Assembly (NCBI GenBank): GCA_002387205.1
Contig: DGLA01000001.1
Location: 172,955 to 236,954, forward strand
Source of the DNA: Stutzerimonas stutzeri
Lineage (GTDB): Bacteria > Pseudomonadota > Gammaproteobacteria > Pseudomonadales > Pseudomonadaceae
Length of the DNA: 64,000 nt
Direction of reading: 5' to 3'
The notes beneath the pieces were generated by a model. It worked only from the letters and a program-made list of their open reading frames with translations. It had not been told where the DNA came from and searched no databases. Positions 17,246 through 26,115 of the stretch are shown here, in pieces. Both the position numbers and the translations under genes were made by a program. Every line of letters starts with the position of its first letter. Positions within the stretch are counted from its first letter, which is position 1.

Positions 17246-18417
17246 TGCATCTTCTCCTTCATCAGCGCCCAGGTGTGGTCCCAGGACATGTCACCGAGGA
17301 TTTCGTCGGCGGTTTTCAACAGGCGGTCACGGTCGTTGGCGTCGGCCAGGGCGTCCTCCACCGCTGCGATGAACGCATCGGGTGTATCGGCGATGTAGAC
17401 GATTTCGGTGTCGCCGTAGGTGCGCACCACATCCTTGATCGGCGTGGACACCACGGGGCAGCCGCCGGCCAGGTATTCGGGTGTCTTGGTCGGGCTGATG
17501 AAACGGGTCGATTCGTTCATCGCGAACGGCATGATTGCTACGTCCCAGCCGGACAGATAGCGGGGCAACTCGTCATAGGTCTTCGCCCCCAGGTTGTGAA
17601 TGTTGTCGCGCCGGGGCAGCTCTGCCGGGTCTATCTTCACCACCGGACCCACCAGCACGAACTGCCAGTCGGGTCGTTTCTCCGCCATCTCGGCCACCAG
17701 CCCGATATCGAAGCGTTCGTCGATAACGCCGTAGAAGCCCAGCCGGGGGTGCGGAATTTCGGCCTGGTCGTCCGGGTCGGCCTGGGTCCGCCGCGCCTCG
17801 GCGAAGTGCGCCACATCGACACTGCTGGGAAAGGCGAAGGCGTTGTCGTGCAGCTCGCGCTTGGCTTCCCAGATGCTGTAGCCGCCAGTGAAAACCACGT
17901 CAGCCCGGTCCAGCAGCTCACGCTCACGCTGCACCAGTTCCGGCGGCGCTCCACGGAATGCGGAAAGCTCGTCCATGCAGTCATACACGGTGAGTCTGGG
18001 CTTCAGATGTCCGGCGTAACCCAGCGCCATCGGGGTGTAGTACCAGAGCATCAGCTCGTTGACGCCGAGCTTTTCCAGGTAGCCATCGAGCAGGTCGCGC
18101 TGGACACGCAGCGCCGTTTCGCCCTCACAGCCCTGGGGCAGACGCGGGATCAGTACCTGAACGCCGTTTTCTTCGGGACGCACTTCCAGCCAGGGCTTGG
18201 CATCCTCGGTAGGAATCGGCTCTTCGACGAAGAGCACGTTGAAATCCCGGGCGAACCTTGACATCAGGTGCTGCGGCCGTTGGTAGACGAAGCTCCAGCG
18301 CAGATGGGACAGACACAGCAAGGTCGGCACCAGCTCATCGAAAATGACTTCCGGTGGGGTCGCTTGTTTCTCGGGTGACTTGCCGATTTCGTATTGGTAA
18401 GGGCCGGCCCAGCTCAT
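17233..18417 (-). CDS. Glycosyltransferase (GT-B, family 1-like)
   Basis: A 394-residue GT-B type glycosyltransferase. It starts MSWAGPYQYEIGKSPEKQ. LLCLSHLRWSFVYQRPQHLM is typical of an N-terminal Rossmann domain near residue 35. The C-terminal half has RLGFYGVIDERFDIGLV, FVLVGPVVKIDPAEL, NIHNLGAKTYDELPRYL and MPFAMNESTRFISPTKTPEY, the last being the E-x7-E-like donor-sugar region. The ATG at 18417 has GAGG 6 bases upstream; an in-frame ATG 51 bp earlier has no better site. It is the first gene of the glf operon and may use UDP-Galf or a nucleotide hexose (inference). Confidence 0.82.
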   Translation of the reverse strand: MSWAGPYQYEIGKSPEKQATPPEVIFDELVPTLLCLSHLRWSFVYQRPQHLMSRFARDFNVLFVEEPIPTEDAKPWLEVRPEENGVQVLIPRLPQGCEGETALRVQRDLLDGYLEKLGVNELMLWYYTPMALGYAGHLKPRLTVYDCMDELSAFRGAPPELVQRERELLDRADVVFTGGYSIWEAKRELHDNAFAFPSSVDVAHFAEARRTQADPDDQAEIPHPRLGFYGVIDERFDIGLVAEMAEKRPDWQFVLVGPVVKIDPAELPRRDNIHNLGAKTYDELPRYLSGWDVAIMPFAMNESTRFISPTKTPEYLAGGCPVVSTPIKDVVRTYGDTEIVYIADTPDAFIAAVEDALADANDRDRLLKTADEILGDMSWDHTWALMKEKMQCAM

Positions 18418-18831
18418 GGAAACCTCGTTTAGGGTGGCAATGCCCTTCCAGACTCCTTTCTGCCGCATCGCATAAGCCCGCGCAGTCCGCGCAGAGCAGA
18501 AAATCGGTGGACGCTTCCGTTAGCAGATAAAGACCAACACGCAAGCACTGTCCGCCGGGTATGGACGACACGGGACGATCCAAGGTTCCCTTTGCCAGAC
18601 TTCAGAGGTCGGTCATCGGTTGACCGCCGTTTCGTTGGAACTTGGCCACACCTTCCCCCGTCCCTATCACAGGACGCCTGATTTACCCCCGGCATCGGAA
18701 CCGCGTGCACCAGCAGTCAGCACCATCCGACTCGCCGAACCCAACCCTGGAGATGCTTGCAGCGGCCGCGCTCATACGGTCAGCCGTGCAGCCCCGCGCG
18801 CGTCAAACAATTTGTTATGCGAGGACGAAAC
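18418..18831. promoter_or_regulatory. Divergent intergenic region between the glf operon and galE
   Basis: 414 bp without a convincing gene; it must contain divergent promoters. GAACTT at 18638-18643 followed by 17 bp and TCCCT resembles the -35 of AlgU/RpoE promoters, but the -10 half matches only partly. GAGGACGAAAC before the galE ATG is its ribosome-binding site. Nothing else recognised. Confidence 0.4.
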
Positions 18832-19902
18832 ATGATTCTAGTCACGGGCGGAGCGGGTTACATCGGCTCCCATGCGGTGCTCGAGCTCCTCCAGGCCGGC
18901 CACGAAGTACTGGTATTGGACAACCTCTGCAACAGTTCAAAGGTCGCTCTGGATCGGGTCGAGGGGCTCGCTGGTCGCCCGGTTCAGTTCGTCAAGGGCG
19001 ACGTGCGCAACCGCTCGCTGCTCAACGCGCTGTTCGCCTCCTATCCGGTCACGGCCGTGCTGCACTTCGCCGGCCTCAAGGCCGTGGGCGAGAGTGTTCG
19101 CGAGCCGCTGCGCTACTACGAAACCAACGTCAGCGGCAGCATCGCGCTGTGTCAGGCGATGGCACAGGCAGGTATCTTCAAGCTGGTGTTCAGCTCGTCG
19201 GCTACCGTCTATGGCGACTCACCACGGATGCCCATCACCGAGCATTGCCCGACGGGAATCCCGACCAACCCTTACGGCCAGTCCAAGCTGATGGCCGAAA
19301 ACGTCCTCAAAGGCCTGGCCGAGTCCGACCCGCGCTGGTCGATCGCCCTGCTGCGCTACTTCAACCCAATCGGCGCGCATGAATCCGGCCTGATCGGCGA
19401 GGACCCGAACGGCATTCCCAATAATCTCCTGCCCTACATGCTGCAGGTCGCCGTGGGCCGCCGACACCAGCTGAGCGTGTACGGCGCGGACTACCCGACG
19501 CCGGACGGCACGGGTGTGCGTGACTACATCCACGTGGTCGATCTGGCGAAGGGTCACCTCAAGGCCCTGGAGCAGCTTGACCGGGTCCATGGTGTTTCCA
19601 CGTGGAACCTCGGTACTGGCCGTGGCCATTCGGTGCGCCAGATGATCACCGCGTTCGAGGAAGTGATCGGCCGGCCTCTGCCTCATGTGTTCAAGGCGCG
19701 CCGGCCAGGCGATATCGCACAGTGCTGGTCCGACCCGAGCAAGGCACGGGACGATCTGGGCTGGCAAGCCGAGCGGGATCTACTGACGATGCTTGCCGAC
19801 GCCTGGCGCTGGCAGAGCCGCAACCCGCAGGGTTATGCGACCGAGAAGCCCGCCGTCAGCGCCTCCGCAGCGGCAAACAGCAAGACCGCCATGGCCAGCT
19901 GA
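18832..19902 (+). CDS. galE: UDP-glucose 4-epimerase
   Basis: A 356-residue extended SDR. The start MILVTGGAGYIGSHAVLELL carries the NAD-binding GxxGxxG. LHFAGLKAVGES is the usual GalE segment. The catalytic Ser is in FSSSATVYG and the Tyr/Lys in NPYGQSKLMAE. RYFNPIGAHESGLIGEDPNG, GTGVRDYIHVVDLA and RRPGDIAQCWSDP complete the GalE signature. GAGGACGAAAC precedes the ATG. It interconverts UDP-Glc and UDP-Gal, the substrate of Glf encoded on the opposite strand. The C-terminal tail is Ala/Ser-rich. It ends 27 bp from the convergent subtilase. Confidence 0.95.
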   Translation: MILVTGGAGYIGSHAVLELLQAGHEVLVLDNLCNSSKVALDRVEGLAGRPVQFVKGDVRNRSLLNALFASYPVTAVLHFAGLKAVGESVREPLRYYETNVSGSIALCQAMAQAGIFKLVFSSSATVYGDSPRMPITEHCPTGIPTNPYGQSKLMAENVLKGLAESDPRWSIALLRYFNPIGAHESGLIGEDPNGIPNNLLPYMLQVAVGRRHQLSVYGADYPTPDGTGVRDYIHVVDLAKGHLKALEQLDRVHGVSTWNLGTGRGHSVRQMITAFEEVIGRPLPHVFKARRPGDIAQCWSDPSKARDDLGWQAERDLLTMLADAWRWQSRNPQGYATEKPAVSASAAANSKTAMAS

Positions 19903-19929
19903 GCATCAGACGGCAGATACCCGGCACGC

Positions 19930-21321
19930 TCACTGGGCGCTGCAGTTCAGTTCGGCCCGAATCCTGGAGACGTCCAGTCGCCGGCTCTGCTGTACCGCTC
20001 CGGTGAGCTGAGGATCAATCACGGCTGTGCGCAGAAGCGCCTCGCGAATCTGCACGCTGGTCGCGCAGGGGTTCAGCGAGGCATACAAGGCCGCCGCGCC
20101 GGTCACGTGAGGCGCGGCCATTGAGGTGCCGCTCATGTAGGCGTAGCCGGCCGCGCCAGTGGAAGTCGGCACCGTCGAAACGATGTCGACGCCCGGTGCA
20201 GCGATATGCACGTTGTTGACCCCATAGTTCGAGAAGCCCGCACGACGACCATCCTGACCGATCGCCCCGACCGAGATTAGGTTAGGGAGCCTGTAGCTGG
20301 CTGGGTAGCTCGGGGTGTTATCGATATCGAGCCCACTGTTGCCGGCTGCTGCGATAAACAGGATGTTGGCGTTTCCGGCGGCCTGAATGACGTCGTACAG
20401 CGCCTGGGAATAACCGCCGCCACCCCACGAATTGTTGGTGGCGACCAGATTGATCTTCTTCGCCAGCTTCAGTTGCGTCAGGTAGTTGATGGCCTTCACC
20501 GCGTTGGCGGTGGTGCCACCGTTGGCACCGAGGAACTTGGCCGTGATCAGCTTCGCGCTCGGGCACACGCCGAAGACGCCAGCGCCATTGTTTGCCACGG
20601 CCCCGATCGTGCCGGCGACATGGGTACCGTGATCGTCAGCCGGACCGTCGTACACGCTGGCGTTGTTGGCGGCGAAGTCCCAGCCGTAGATATCGTCGGC
20701 ATATCCGTTGCGGTCATTGTCCTTGCGATCAGCACGGGAACCCTCGCCCGGATTGATCCAGAGATTGGCGCGCAAGTCGCCATGGCTGGTCATGACGCCC
20801 TCGTCGATGATGCCCACATGGACCTTGCTGGAACACAGCGCTCCTGCGTTCCAGTTTGCCAGGGCACCACTGCCATACGCAGACGCGGGCGAAGTCGTCG
20901 CCCCCTGCATGCCCCATAGCAGATTGAGGCCTGGGTCATTAGGGTTGGCCAGCTGGGTACGGTAGATCCAGTTGGGTTCGACGTACTCGACCGCGGGGTC
21001 GGCAGCCAGCTGCGCAATCAGCGCGGCGTCCACCTTCTTGCCCTTGCCAAGCTGTGCCTGGACCAGGTCACCCTTGGCGTCCTTGCGTGCTGCCTTGTCG
21101 AGAAGCTTCTGCGCCGCCTTGGCACCTCGCCTGCTCAGCGCAGCGCTCTTGGCCGCCTCGGACGCGCCCGGTTTGAACTGCACCAGCAGTTCGCCCTCGA
21201 CAAACGGCCTGCCGGCCTTGAGCGAAGCATCCACTGCCGGGTTCTGCTTGGCCACCGCCTCACCTACACCGACCACAAGCAGCGTAAACATCAGAAGCCC
21301 CGCGCGCTTTTGTATGACCAT
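19930..21321 (-). CDS. Secreted subtilisin-like serine protease (S8) with propeptide
   Basis: A 463-residue S8 protease. Signal peptide MVIQKRAGLLMFTLLVVGVG and on to AVA is followed by an I9-like propeptide (about 30-120: LLVQFKPGASEAAKSAALSR to VEYVEPNWIYRT). The catalytic domain has Asp in VGIIDEGVMTSHGDL, His in DDHGTHVAGTIGAV and Ser in YMSGTSMAAPHVTGAAA. The oxyanion Asn is in FIAAAGNSGLD. The Asp motif is DEG rather than the common DTG/DSG. NDNDRNGYADD may bind Ca2+. CTGGAG lies about 9 bases before the ATG at 21319-21321. No C-terminal P-domain or anchor is present. Extracellular or periplasmic proteolysis. Confidence 0.9.
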   Translation of the reverse strand: MVIQKRAGLLMFTLLVVGVGEAVAKQNPAVDASLKAGRPFVEGELLVQFKPGASEAAKSAALSRRGAKAAQKLLDKAARKDAKGDLVQAQLGKGKKVDAALIAQLAADPAVEYVEPNWIYRTQLANPNDPGLNLLWGMQGATTSPASAYGSGALANWNAGALCSSKVHVGIIDEGVMTSHGDLRANLWINPGEGSRADRKDNDRNGYADDIYGWDFAANNASVYDGPADDHGTHVAGTIGAVANNGAGVFGVCPSAKLITAKFLGANGGTTANAVKAINYLTQLKLAKKINLVATNNSWGGGGYSQALYDVIQAAGNANILFIAAAGNSGLDIDNTPSYPASYRLPNLISVGAIGQDGRRAGFSNYGVNNVHIAAPGVDIVSTVPTSTGAAGYAYMSGTSMAAPHVTGAAALYASLNPCATSVQIREALLRTAVIDPQLTGAVQQSRRLDVSRIRAELNCSAQ

Positions 21322-21462
21322 CACTGTTCTCCAGAACGACTACAGACGGCCCCACAACCATGCGAGGCAGCATCAGAAAAGATGCACGAGACTGTATCGG
21401 CAACAGTGATGTCGTTTTAGTGGCGCCAGACGAACGGCGTACCGCCTGTCGGATAGATGCGG

Positions 21463-22362
21463 CTAGTGGCTGTTTGGCTGGGCCAACTCCTTGCATAGCC
21501 AGTCCGCCAATCGCTGAGCGCGTCGATCGGCCCGCCGTGATGGCACCCACAGCGACAGCCGCGCCCGGGTTTCGACAAATCCCCATGGTGCCAGCAGGCG
21601 ACCCTGGCGCAGATCATCGGCCACCAGCTGTTGCGGCGCGATGGCAACGCCCAGCCCGGCCAGCGCGGCTTCCAGCAGGAAGTAGAGGTGCTCGAAGCCC
21701 TGCCCCATTCGCAAGCCGTTGGGATCAAGCCCATTGCCTTGGGCCCAGGCGGGCCACGCCTGCGGACGCGACGCGGTGTAGAGCAGCGCCTCGTTGAACA
21801 GCACCGATGGCGGCGCCTGGCGCAACGTCGCGCAGTTGGGATGATGCGGGCTCAGCACCGGGCCGATGCATTCGGTGGCCAGCTCGAATACCTGCATATC
21901 AGCCGGCCACGGCGGCTCGGCATATAGCAGGGTGGCGTCCAGCCCCGGCCGGCGAGGGTCCAGTTCGCCCTCGCTGGCGGACAGCTGCAGATGCAGATCC
22001 GGCAGGTCGCGATTGAGCCGGTCCAGCCGCGGAATGAACCAGCGCGCCAGCAGGCTGCCCGGACAGCCGAGCACGAACGGCGCATCGGCGGTCTGCTGAC
22101 GCAACTCTGCGCAGCTGTCCCGTAACCGCTCGAATGCCTCGCCTGCCGCGTCACGCAACCGCAGCCCCGCATCGGTGAGTTTTACGCCGCGTCCTTCCTT
22201 GCTGAAAAGCGCAACACCCAGGTCGTCCTCAAGCAGACGAATCTGCCGACTGACCGCACCGTGGGTCACGCTTAGTTCGGCTGCCGCCTGGCTTATGCTC
22301 TGCAACCGGGCGGCCGCCTCGAAAGCGCGAAGCGCGTTGAGGGGAGGAAGGGCTTGGCTCAT
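21463..22362 (-). CDS. trpI: LysR-family transcriptional activator TrpI
   Basis: A 299-residue LysR regulator. The winged helix-turn-helix is in LNALRAFEAAARLQSISQAA followed by ELSVTHGAVSRQIRLLEDDLG (residues 8-48). The effector domain includes FVLGCPGSLLARWFIPRL and GLGVAIAPQQLVADDL. It is divergent from trpB with a 132-bp spacer, the arrangement in which TrpI activates trpBA in response to indoleglycerol phosphate in pseudomonads. That context, more than the sequence, decides the name. The ATG is at 22360-22362. Confidence 0.88.
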   Translation of the reverse strand: MSQALPPLNALRAFEAAARLQSISQAAAELSVTHGAVSRQIRLLEDDLGVALFSKEGRGVKLTDAGLRLRDAAGEAFERLRDSCAELRQQTADAPFVLGCPGSLLARWFIPRLDRLNRDLPDLHLQLSASEGELDPRRPGLDATLLYAEPPWPADMQVFELATECIGPVLSPHHPNCATLRQAPPSVLFNEALLYTASRPQAWPAWAQGNGLDPNGLRMGQGFEHLYFLLEAALAGLGVAIAPQQLVADDLRQGRLLAPWGFVETRARLSLWVPSRRADRRAQRLADWLCKELAQPNSH

Positions 22363-22494
22363 TGGTGAGATTTCCTGACAGGTCCCGGCGATCTTATCGC
22401 TTTTTATAGTGGCTCGACTCGGGTAATTTCCTGCCCATCGCGCATGCCCTGGCTGAGCCAGGGCGGCGGCCATTCATTCCCGCAGGAGATGACC
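22363..22494. promoter_or_regulatory. trpI/trpB divergent control region with a 19-bp palindrome
   Basis: The spacer holds TATAGT at 22405-22410, a plausible trpB -10. A near-perfect palindrome GCCCTGGCT-G-AGCCAGGGC lies at 22446-22464, about 30 bases before the trpB ATG and within the likely leader. GGAG at 22484-22487 gives 7-base spacing to the ATG at 22495 and rules out the ATG at 22489. TrpI sites are expected here but I cannot assign them base by base. Confidence 0.5.
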
Positions 22495-23706
22495 ATGACT
22501 TCATTCCGCAGTGGTCCTGACGCCAGGGGCCTGTTCGGCCGCTTCGGCGGTCAGTTCGTCGCCGAAACCCTGATGCCGCTGATCAACCAGCTGGCCGCCG
22601 AGTACGAGAAGGCCAAGAGCGATCCGGCCTTCCTCGAGGAGCTGGCCTATTTCCAGCGCGACTACATCGGCCGCGCCAGCCCGCTGTATTACGCCGAGCG
22701 CCTGACCGAGCAGTTCGGCGGGGCGAAGATCTACCTCAAGCGCGAAGACCTGAACCACACCGGCGCGCACAAGATCAACAACTGCATCGGCCAGATTCTC
22801 CTGGCCAAGCGCATGGGCAAGCAGCGCATCATCGCCGAGACCGGCGCGGGCATGCACGGCGTGGCCACCGCCACCGTGGCCGCGCGTTTCGGCATGCAGT
22901 GCGTGGTCTACATGGGCACCACCGACATCGAGCGCCAGCAGGCCAACGTCTTCCGCATGCGGCTGCTGGGCGCCGAGGTGATCCCGGTCACCGCCGGCAC
23001 CGGCACGCTGAAGGACGCGATGAACGAAGCCCTGCGCGACTGGGTAACGAACGTCCACAACACCTTCTACCTGATCGGCACCGCCGCTGGCCCGCACCCC
23101 TACCCGGCCATGGTTCGCGACTTCCAGTCGGTAATCGGCAACGAAGTGCGCGAGCAGATCATGCAGAAGGAAGGCCGCCTGCCCGACTCGCTGGTGGCCT
23201 GCATCGGCGGTGGCTCCAATGCCATCGGCCTGTTCCACCCCTTCCTCGATGACGAGTCGGTGCAGATCGTCGGCGTTGAAGCAGCCGGCCACGGCATCGA
23301 AACCGGCAAGCACGCCGCCAGCATGGCCGGTGGCGCGCCGGGCGTGCTGCACGGCAATCGCACCTTCCTCCTGCAGGACGAGGACGGCCAGATCACCGAC
23401 GCGCACTCCATCTCCGCCGGCCTCGACTACCCCGGCGTCGGCCCCGAACACGCCTGGTTGCATGAGATCAAGCGCGTCGAATACGTGCCCTGCACCGACG
23501 ACGAAGCCCTGGCCGCGTTCCACCAGTGCTGCCGCCTGGAAGGCATCATCCCCGCGCTGGAATCCGCCCACGCCCTGGCTGAAGCCTTCAAGCGCGCGGC
23601 GACGCTGCCCAGGGAGCACCTGATGGTGGTCAACCTCTCCGGCCGCGGCGACAAGGACATGCAAACCGTCATGCACCACTACGACGAACAGGAAGAACAC
23701 ATATGA
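22495..23706 (+). CDS. trpB: Tryptophan synthase beta subunit
   Basis: A 403-residue PLP enzyme that condenses indole with L-serine. It starts MTSFRSGPDARGLFGRFGGQ. The PLP lysine is in the block LNHTGAHKINNCIGQILLAK (about residue 88), with RIIAETGAGMHGVATATVAA after it. The phosphate-binding loop is ACIGGGSNAIGLF. SISAGLDYPGVGPEHAW and VVNLSGRGDKDM complete the family pattern. Length equals the usual ~400. Its TGA overlaps the trpA start, coupling expression of the alpha2beta2 complex. Divergent from and probably activated by TrpI. Confidence 0.98.
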   Translation: MTSFRSGPDARGLFGRFGGQFVAETLMPLINQLAAEYEKAKSDPAFLEELAYFQRDYIGRASPLYYAERLTEQFGGAKIYLKREDLNHTGAHKINNCIGQILLAKRMGKQRIIAETGAGMHGVATATVAARFGMQCVVYMGTTDIERQQANVFRMRLLGAEVIPVTAGTGTLKDAMNEALRDWVTNVHNTFYLIGTAAGPHPYPAMVRDFQSVIGNEVREQIMQKEGRLPDSLVACIGGGSNAIGLFHPFLDDESVQIVGVEAAGHGIETGKHAASMAGGAPGVLHGNRTFLLQDEDGQITDAHSISAGLDYPGVGPEHAWLHEIKRVEYVPCTDDEALAAFHQCCRLEGIIPALESAHALAEAFKRAATLPREHLMVVNLSGRGDKDMQTVMHHYDEQEEHI

Positions 23707-24524
23707 GCTCGGTGAACACTCGCTTGCAGACGCGCTTCGCACAGCTGAAGCAGGAAAACCGCGCCGCGCTGGTGACCTTCGTGACCGCCGGTGACCCGGA
23801 CTACGCCACCTCGCTCGCCATCCTCAAGGGCCTGCCGGCTGCCGGCGCCGACGTCATCGAGCTGGGCATGCCGTTCACCGACCCGATGGCTGATGGCCCG
23901 GCGATCCAGCTGGCCAACATCCGCGCCCTGGCGGCCAAGCAGAACCTGCCGAAGACGCTGCAGATGGTCCGCGAATTTCGCGAGACCAACAGCAGCACCC
24001 CGCTGGTGCTGATGGGCTACTACAACCCCATCTTCGCCTTCGGCGTCGAGCGCTTCGTCAGCGACGCGAAAGAAGCAGGCGTCGACGGCCTGATCGTCGT
24101 CGACCTGCCGCCGGAGCATAACGACGAGCTCTGCGACCCGGCCCAGAACGCCGGCATCGACTTCATCCGCCTGACCACCCCGACCACCGACGACCAGCGC
24201 CTGCCCACCGTGCTCAACGGCAGCTCGGGCTTCGTCTACTACGTCTCGGTGGCCGGCGTGACCGGTGCCGGTTCGGCCACCCTGGAACACGTCGAAGAAG
24301 CCGTGGCACGCCTCAAGCGTCATACCGATCTGCCGGTATGCGTCGGCTTCGGCATTCGCACGCCGGAACAGGCCGCCGCCATCGCCCGCCTGACCGAGGG
24401 CGTGGTGGTGGGCTCGGCGCTGATCGACCAGATCGCCAGTGCCGAAACCTCTGAGCACGCCGTCGAAGGCGTGCTGGGCCTGTGCCGTCAGTTGAGCGAA
24501 GGGGTGCGCGGCGCTCGCGGCTAA
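23703..24524 (+). CDS. trpA: Tryptophan synthase alpha subunit
   Basis: A 273-residue TIM barrel that cleaves indole-3-glycerol phosphate and channels indole to TrpB. Visible motifs are VTFVTAGDPDYATSLAILKG, the catalytic Glu in IELGMPFTDPMADGPAIQ (about residue 49), the Asp in GVDGLIVVDLPPEH, YYVSVAGVTGAG, VCVGFGIRTPEQAA and GVVVGSALID. It overlaps trpB by ATGA. A strong terminator follows 20 bp after the stop. It completes the two-gene trpBA operon, separate from trpE and trpGDC as is usual in pseudomonads. Confidence 0.98.
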   Translation: MSSVNTRLQTRFAQLKQENRAALVTFVTAGDPDYATSLAILKGLPAAGADVIELGMPFTDPMADGPAIQLANIRALAAKQNLPKTLQMVREFRETNSSTPLVLMGYYNPIFAFGVERFVSDAKEAGVDGLIVVDLPPEHNDELCDPAQNAGIDFIRLTTPTTDDQRLPTVLNGSSGFVYYVSVAGVTGAGSATLEHVEEAVARLKRHTDLPVCVGFGIRTPEQAAAIARLTEGVVVGSALIDQIASAETSEHAVEGVLGLCRQLSEGVRGARG

Positions 24525-24543
24525 CCGCAAGCCGCTAGAAAAG

Positions 24544-24582
24544 AAGGCCGCTGCGACCTGTCATGGGGCAGCGGCCTTTTCG
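24544..24582. terminator. Rho-independent terminator between trpA and the 2OG oxygenase gene
   Basis: AAGGCCGCTGC (24544-24554) pairs perfectly with GCAGCGGCCTT (24568-24578), followed by TT on the plus strand and preceded by AAAAGA. The dyad can serve both convergent genes, trpA and the minus-strand oxygenase ending at 24615. Confidence 0.85.
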
Positions 24583-24614
24583 TGTCGTCAGCCCAGGCCA
24601 GCCGATCCTCCTGC

Positions 24615-25223
24615 TCAAAGGGCCAGTACGTCGGCAGGACGACGCCTGAACCAGCCCGTGAGCGACAGCCGGTCAGCGTGGGTGACCCGCACTTCGTGGG
24701 GAAAGTCACCGGACAAAAAGACCAGCAGGTCACCCGCCAGCGGCGGTATGTCGCGCTGCGAGCCGTCGGCGAAATGCATGCGCAGCTCGCCTCCATCCGA
24801 GGGCTGCCAATCCGGGTTGAGGTAGACCACGGCGGTGACACAGCGGCTGTCGTCGTCCCGGAAGCGATCGAGATGGGTCCGATAGAAGGCACCCGGCGGA
24901 TAAAAGGCAAAATGACATTCGAACTCCTCCAGGCCGAGGAACAGCGTCTGATTGAGGCGCTGCCGCAGCGCATCCATCAACTCCAGATACCTATCGCATA
25001 GGGGCGACTGGCCTTGTTCCAGCCACTGGATCTGGTCGCCGCGGATGCCCTCGCGGATCGTCAGCGCCTCGCCACGACCGATACCCGCAGGCGCCAGGGC
25101 ACCCTGCGCCTCACGCCTGCGGCACTCCGCGGCCAGACCGAGGGTCAGATCCGTTGATAGGAACGAATGTTGTAGCGACCAGCCATGCTCGGCGAGGTCG
25201 TCAATGATGGTTTCGAACTGCAA
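24615..25223 (-). CDS. 2OG-Fe(II) oxygenase (prolyl 4-hydroxylase-like)
   Basis: A 202-residue double-stranded beta-helix oxygenase. The iron site HxD...H is visible as FYRTHLDRFRDDD (about residue 115) and SGDFPHEVRVT (about 174). The 2-oxoglutarate-binding Arg follows in RLSLTGWFRRRP. VTAVVYLNPDWQPSDGGELR is the core strand of P4Hc domains. The best start is TTG at 25221-25223 with GGAG 8 bases upstream; no in-frame ATG gives a full domain. Convergent with trpBA. The hydroxylated substrate is unknown; related pseudomonad proteins are annotated as ribosomal or EF-Tu hydroxylases. Confidence 0.85.
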   Translation of the reverse strand: MQFETIIDDLAEHGWSLQHSFLSTDLTLGLAAECRRREAQGALAPAGIGRGEALTIREGIRGDQIQWLEQGQSPLCDRYLELMDALRQRLNQTLFLGLEEFECHFAFYPPGAFYRTHLDRFRDDDSRCVTAVVYLNPDWQPSDGGELRMHFADGSQRDIPPLAGDLLVFLSGDFPHEVRVTHADRLSLTGWFRRRPADVLAL

Positions 25224-25331
25224 GGAAGAGACTCCGGAAGGATTGTTTCGGAGTCTAGCAGCAGCGCTTTCGCGCCTCGACAGCAGCTGTCAGGGCGCTG
25301 AAAATAAACTGCCCGCCAGACAGGAGCTTCC

Positions 25332-26090
25332 ATGCGCGCCCTAATTGCTTGTGCACTACTCGCCTTCAGCCTCAACGCCCTCGCCGATACCTACGACGAA
25401 CTCTATGAAACCGCCGGCTGGACCGAACAACGCGCCAACTTCAGTGATGCCCTGACCGCCGCGCAACAGCGCTACAAGAACACCTTGCCACCTGCGGTTT
25501 ACCAGGCGCTGGTCACCAACAGCAATCGTCGCTTCGCGGTAGATGCCATCGATCAGCGCGCCAAGCAGGCGCTGCGGGACAACCTCGCCAACCCGCGTTC
25601 GGCGCTTGAGTTCTTCCAGTCACCGCTCGGTCATAAGATTGTGGCGGCCGAGACGCTCGCCGGTCGTCGTGAACAACTGGCTCGATACGAAAACGGCATC
25701 CCCCGGATCGAGGCGGGCAGCAATCGCCAGCTCCTTATCCGTCATCTGGCCCAGGCCCTCCCTGCCGCCGAAGCCGGGGCAGAAGTCAGCCTGGCGCTGG
25801 CCGGGGTTGCCGCCGACAGCCTCAGCCAGATGATTCCCGGACTGCTCGGCGGTGGTCAGGCGCAGGGGCTGCTGGAAGGCCAGCGTGAGCGCTTGCAGCA
25901 GCAGGTCGAGAGCGACCTGGACAATACGTTGCTGTTTATCTACCGCGACCTGTCCGACGCGGAACTGGAAGAGTTCGTCGAGTTCGCCCAGTCGCCGGCC
26001 GGCAAGGATTATTACCAGGCAGCCCTGGACGCCCTGCGTGCCGGGCTGGCAGTAGGGATGGACAGCGCCCAGATGAATTCGGGCATCTAG
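25332..26090 (+). CDS. DUF2059-family exported protein
   Basis: A 252-residue protein with a Sec signal peptide MRALIACALLAFSLNALADT (cleavage after ALA). The mature part is helical. The C-terminal third holds LFIYRDLSDAELEEFVEFAQ followed by SPAGKDYYQAALDAL, characteristic of DUF2059. An earlier half-repeat, ALEFFQSPLGHKIVAAE, resembles the same motif, so the protein may contain two copies. CAGGAG lies 6 bases before the ATG. Periplasmic; function unknown. The 108-bp spacer to the divergent oxygenase gene holds both promoters. Confidence 0.8.
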   Translation: MRALIACALLAFSLNALADTYDELYETAGWTEQRANFSDALTAAQQRYKNTLPPAVYQALVTNSNRRFAVDAIDQRAKQALRDNLANPRSALEFFQSPLGHKIVAAETLAGRREQLARYENGIPRIEAGSNRQLLIRHLAQALPAAEAGAEVSLALAGVAADSLSQMIPGLLGGGQAQGLLEGQRERLQQQVESDLDNTLLFIYRDLSDAELEEFVEFAQSPAGKDYYQAALDALRAGLAVGMDSAQMNSGI

Positions 26091-26115
26091 CGCAATCGGA
26101 ACGAGCGCGTTACGC

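Noticed and set aside
20742..20860. Inactive subtilase because the Asp motif reads DEG
   Set aside because: Asp itself, His, Ser and oxyanion Asn are all present, so the change of the next residue does not imply inactivity.
22501..23742. Long open frame opposite trpB (413 codons, minus strand)
   Set aside because: It is the high-GC mirror of trpB, has no family motifs, and trpB is certain.
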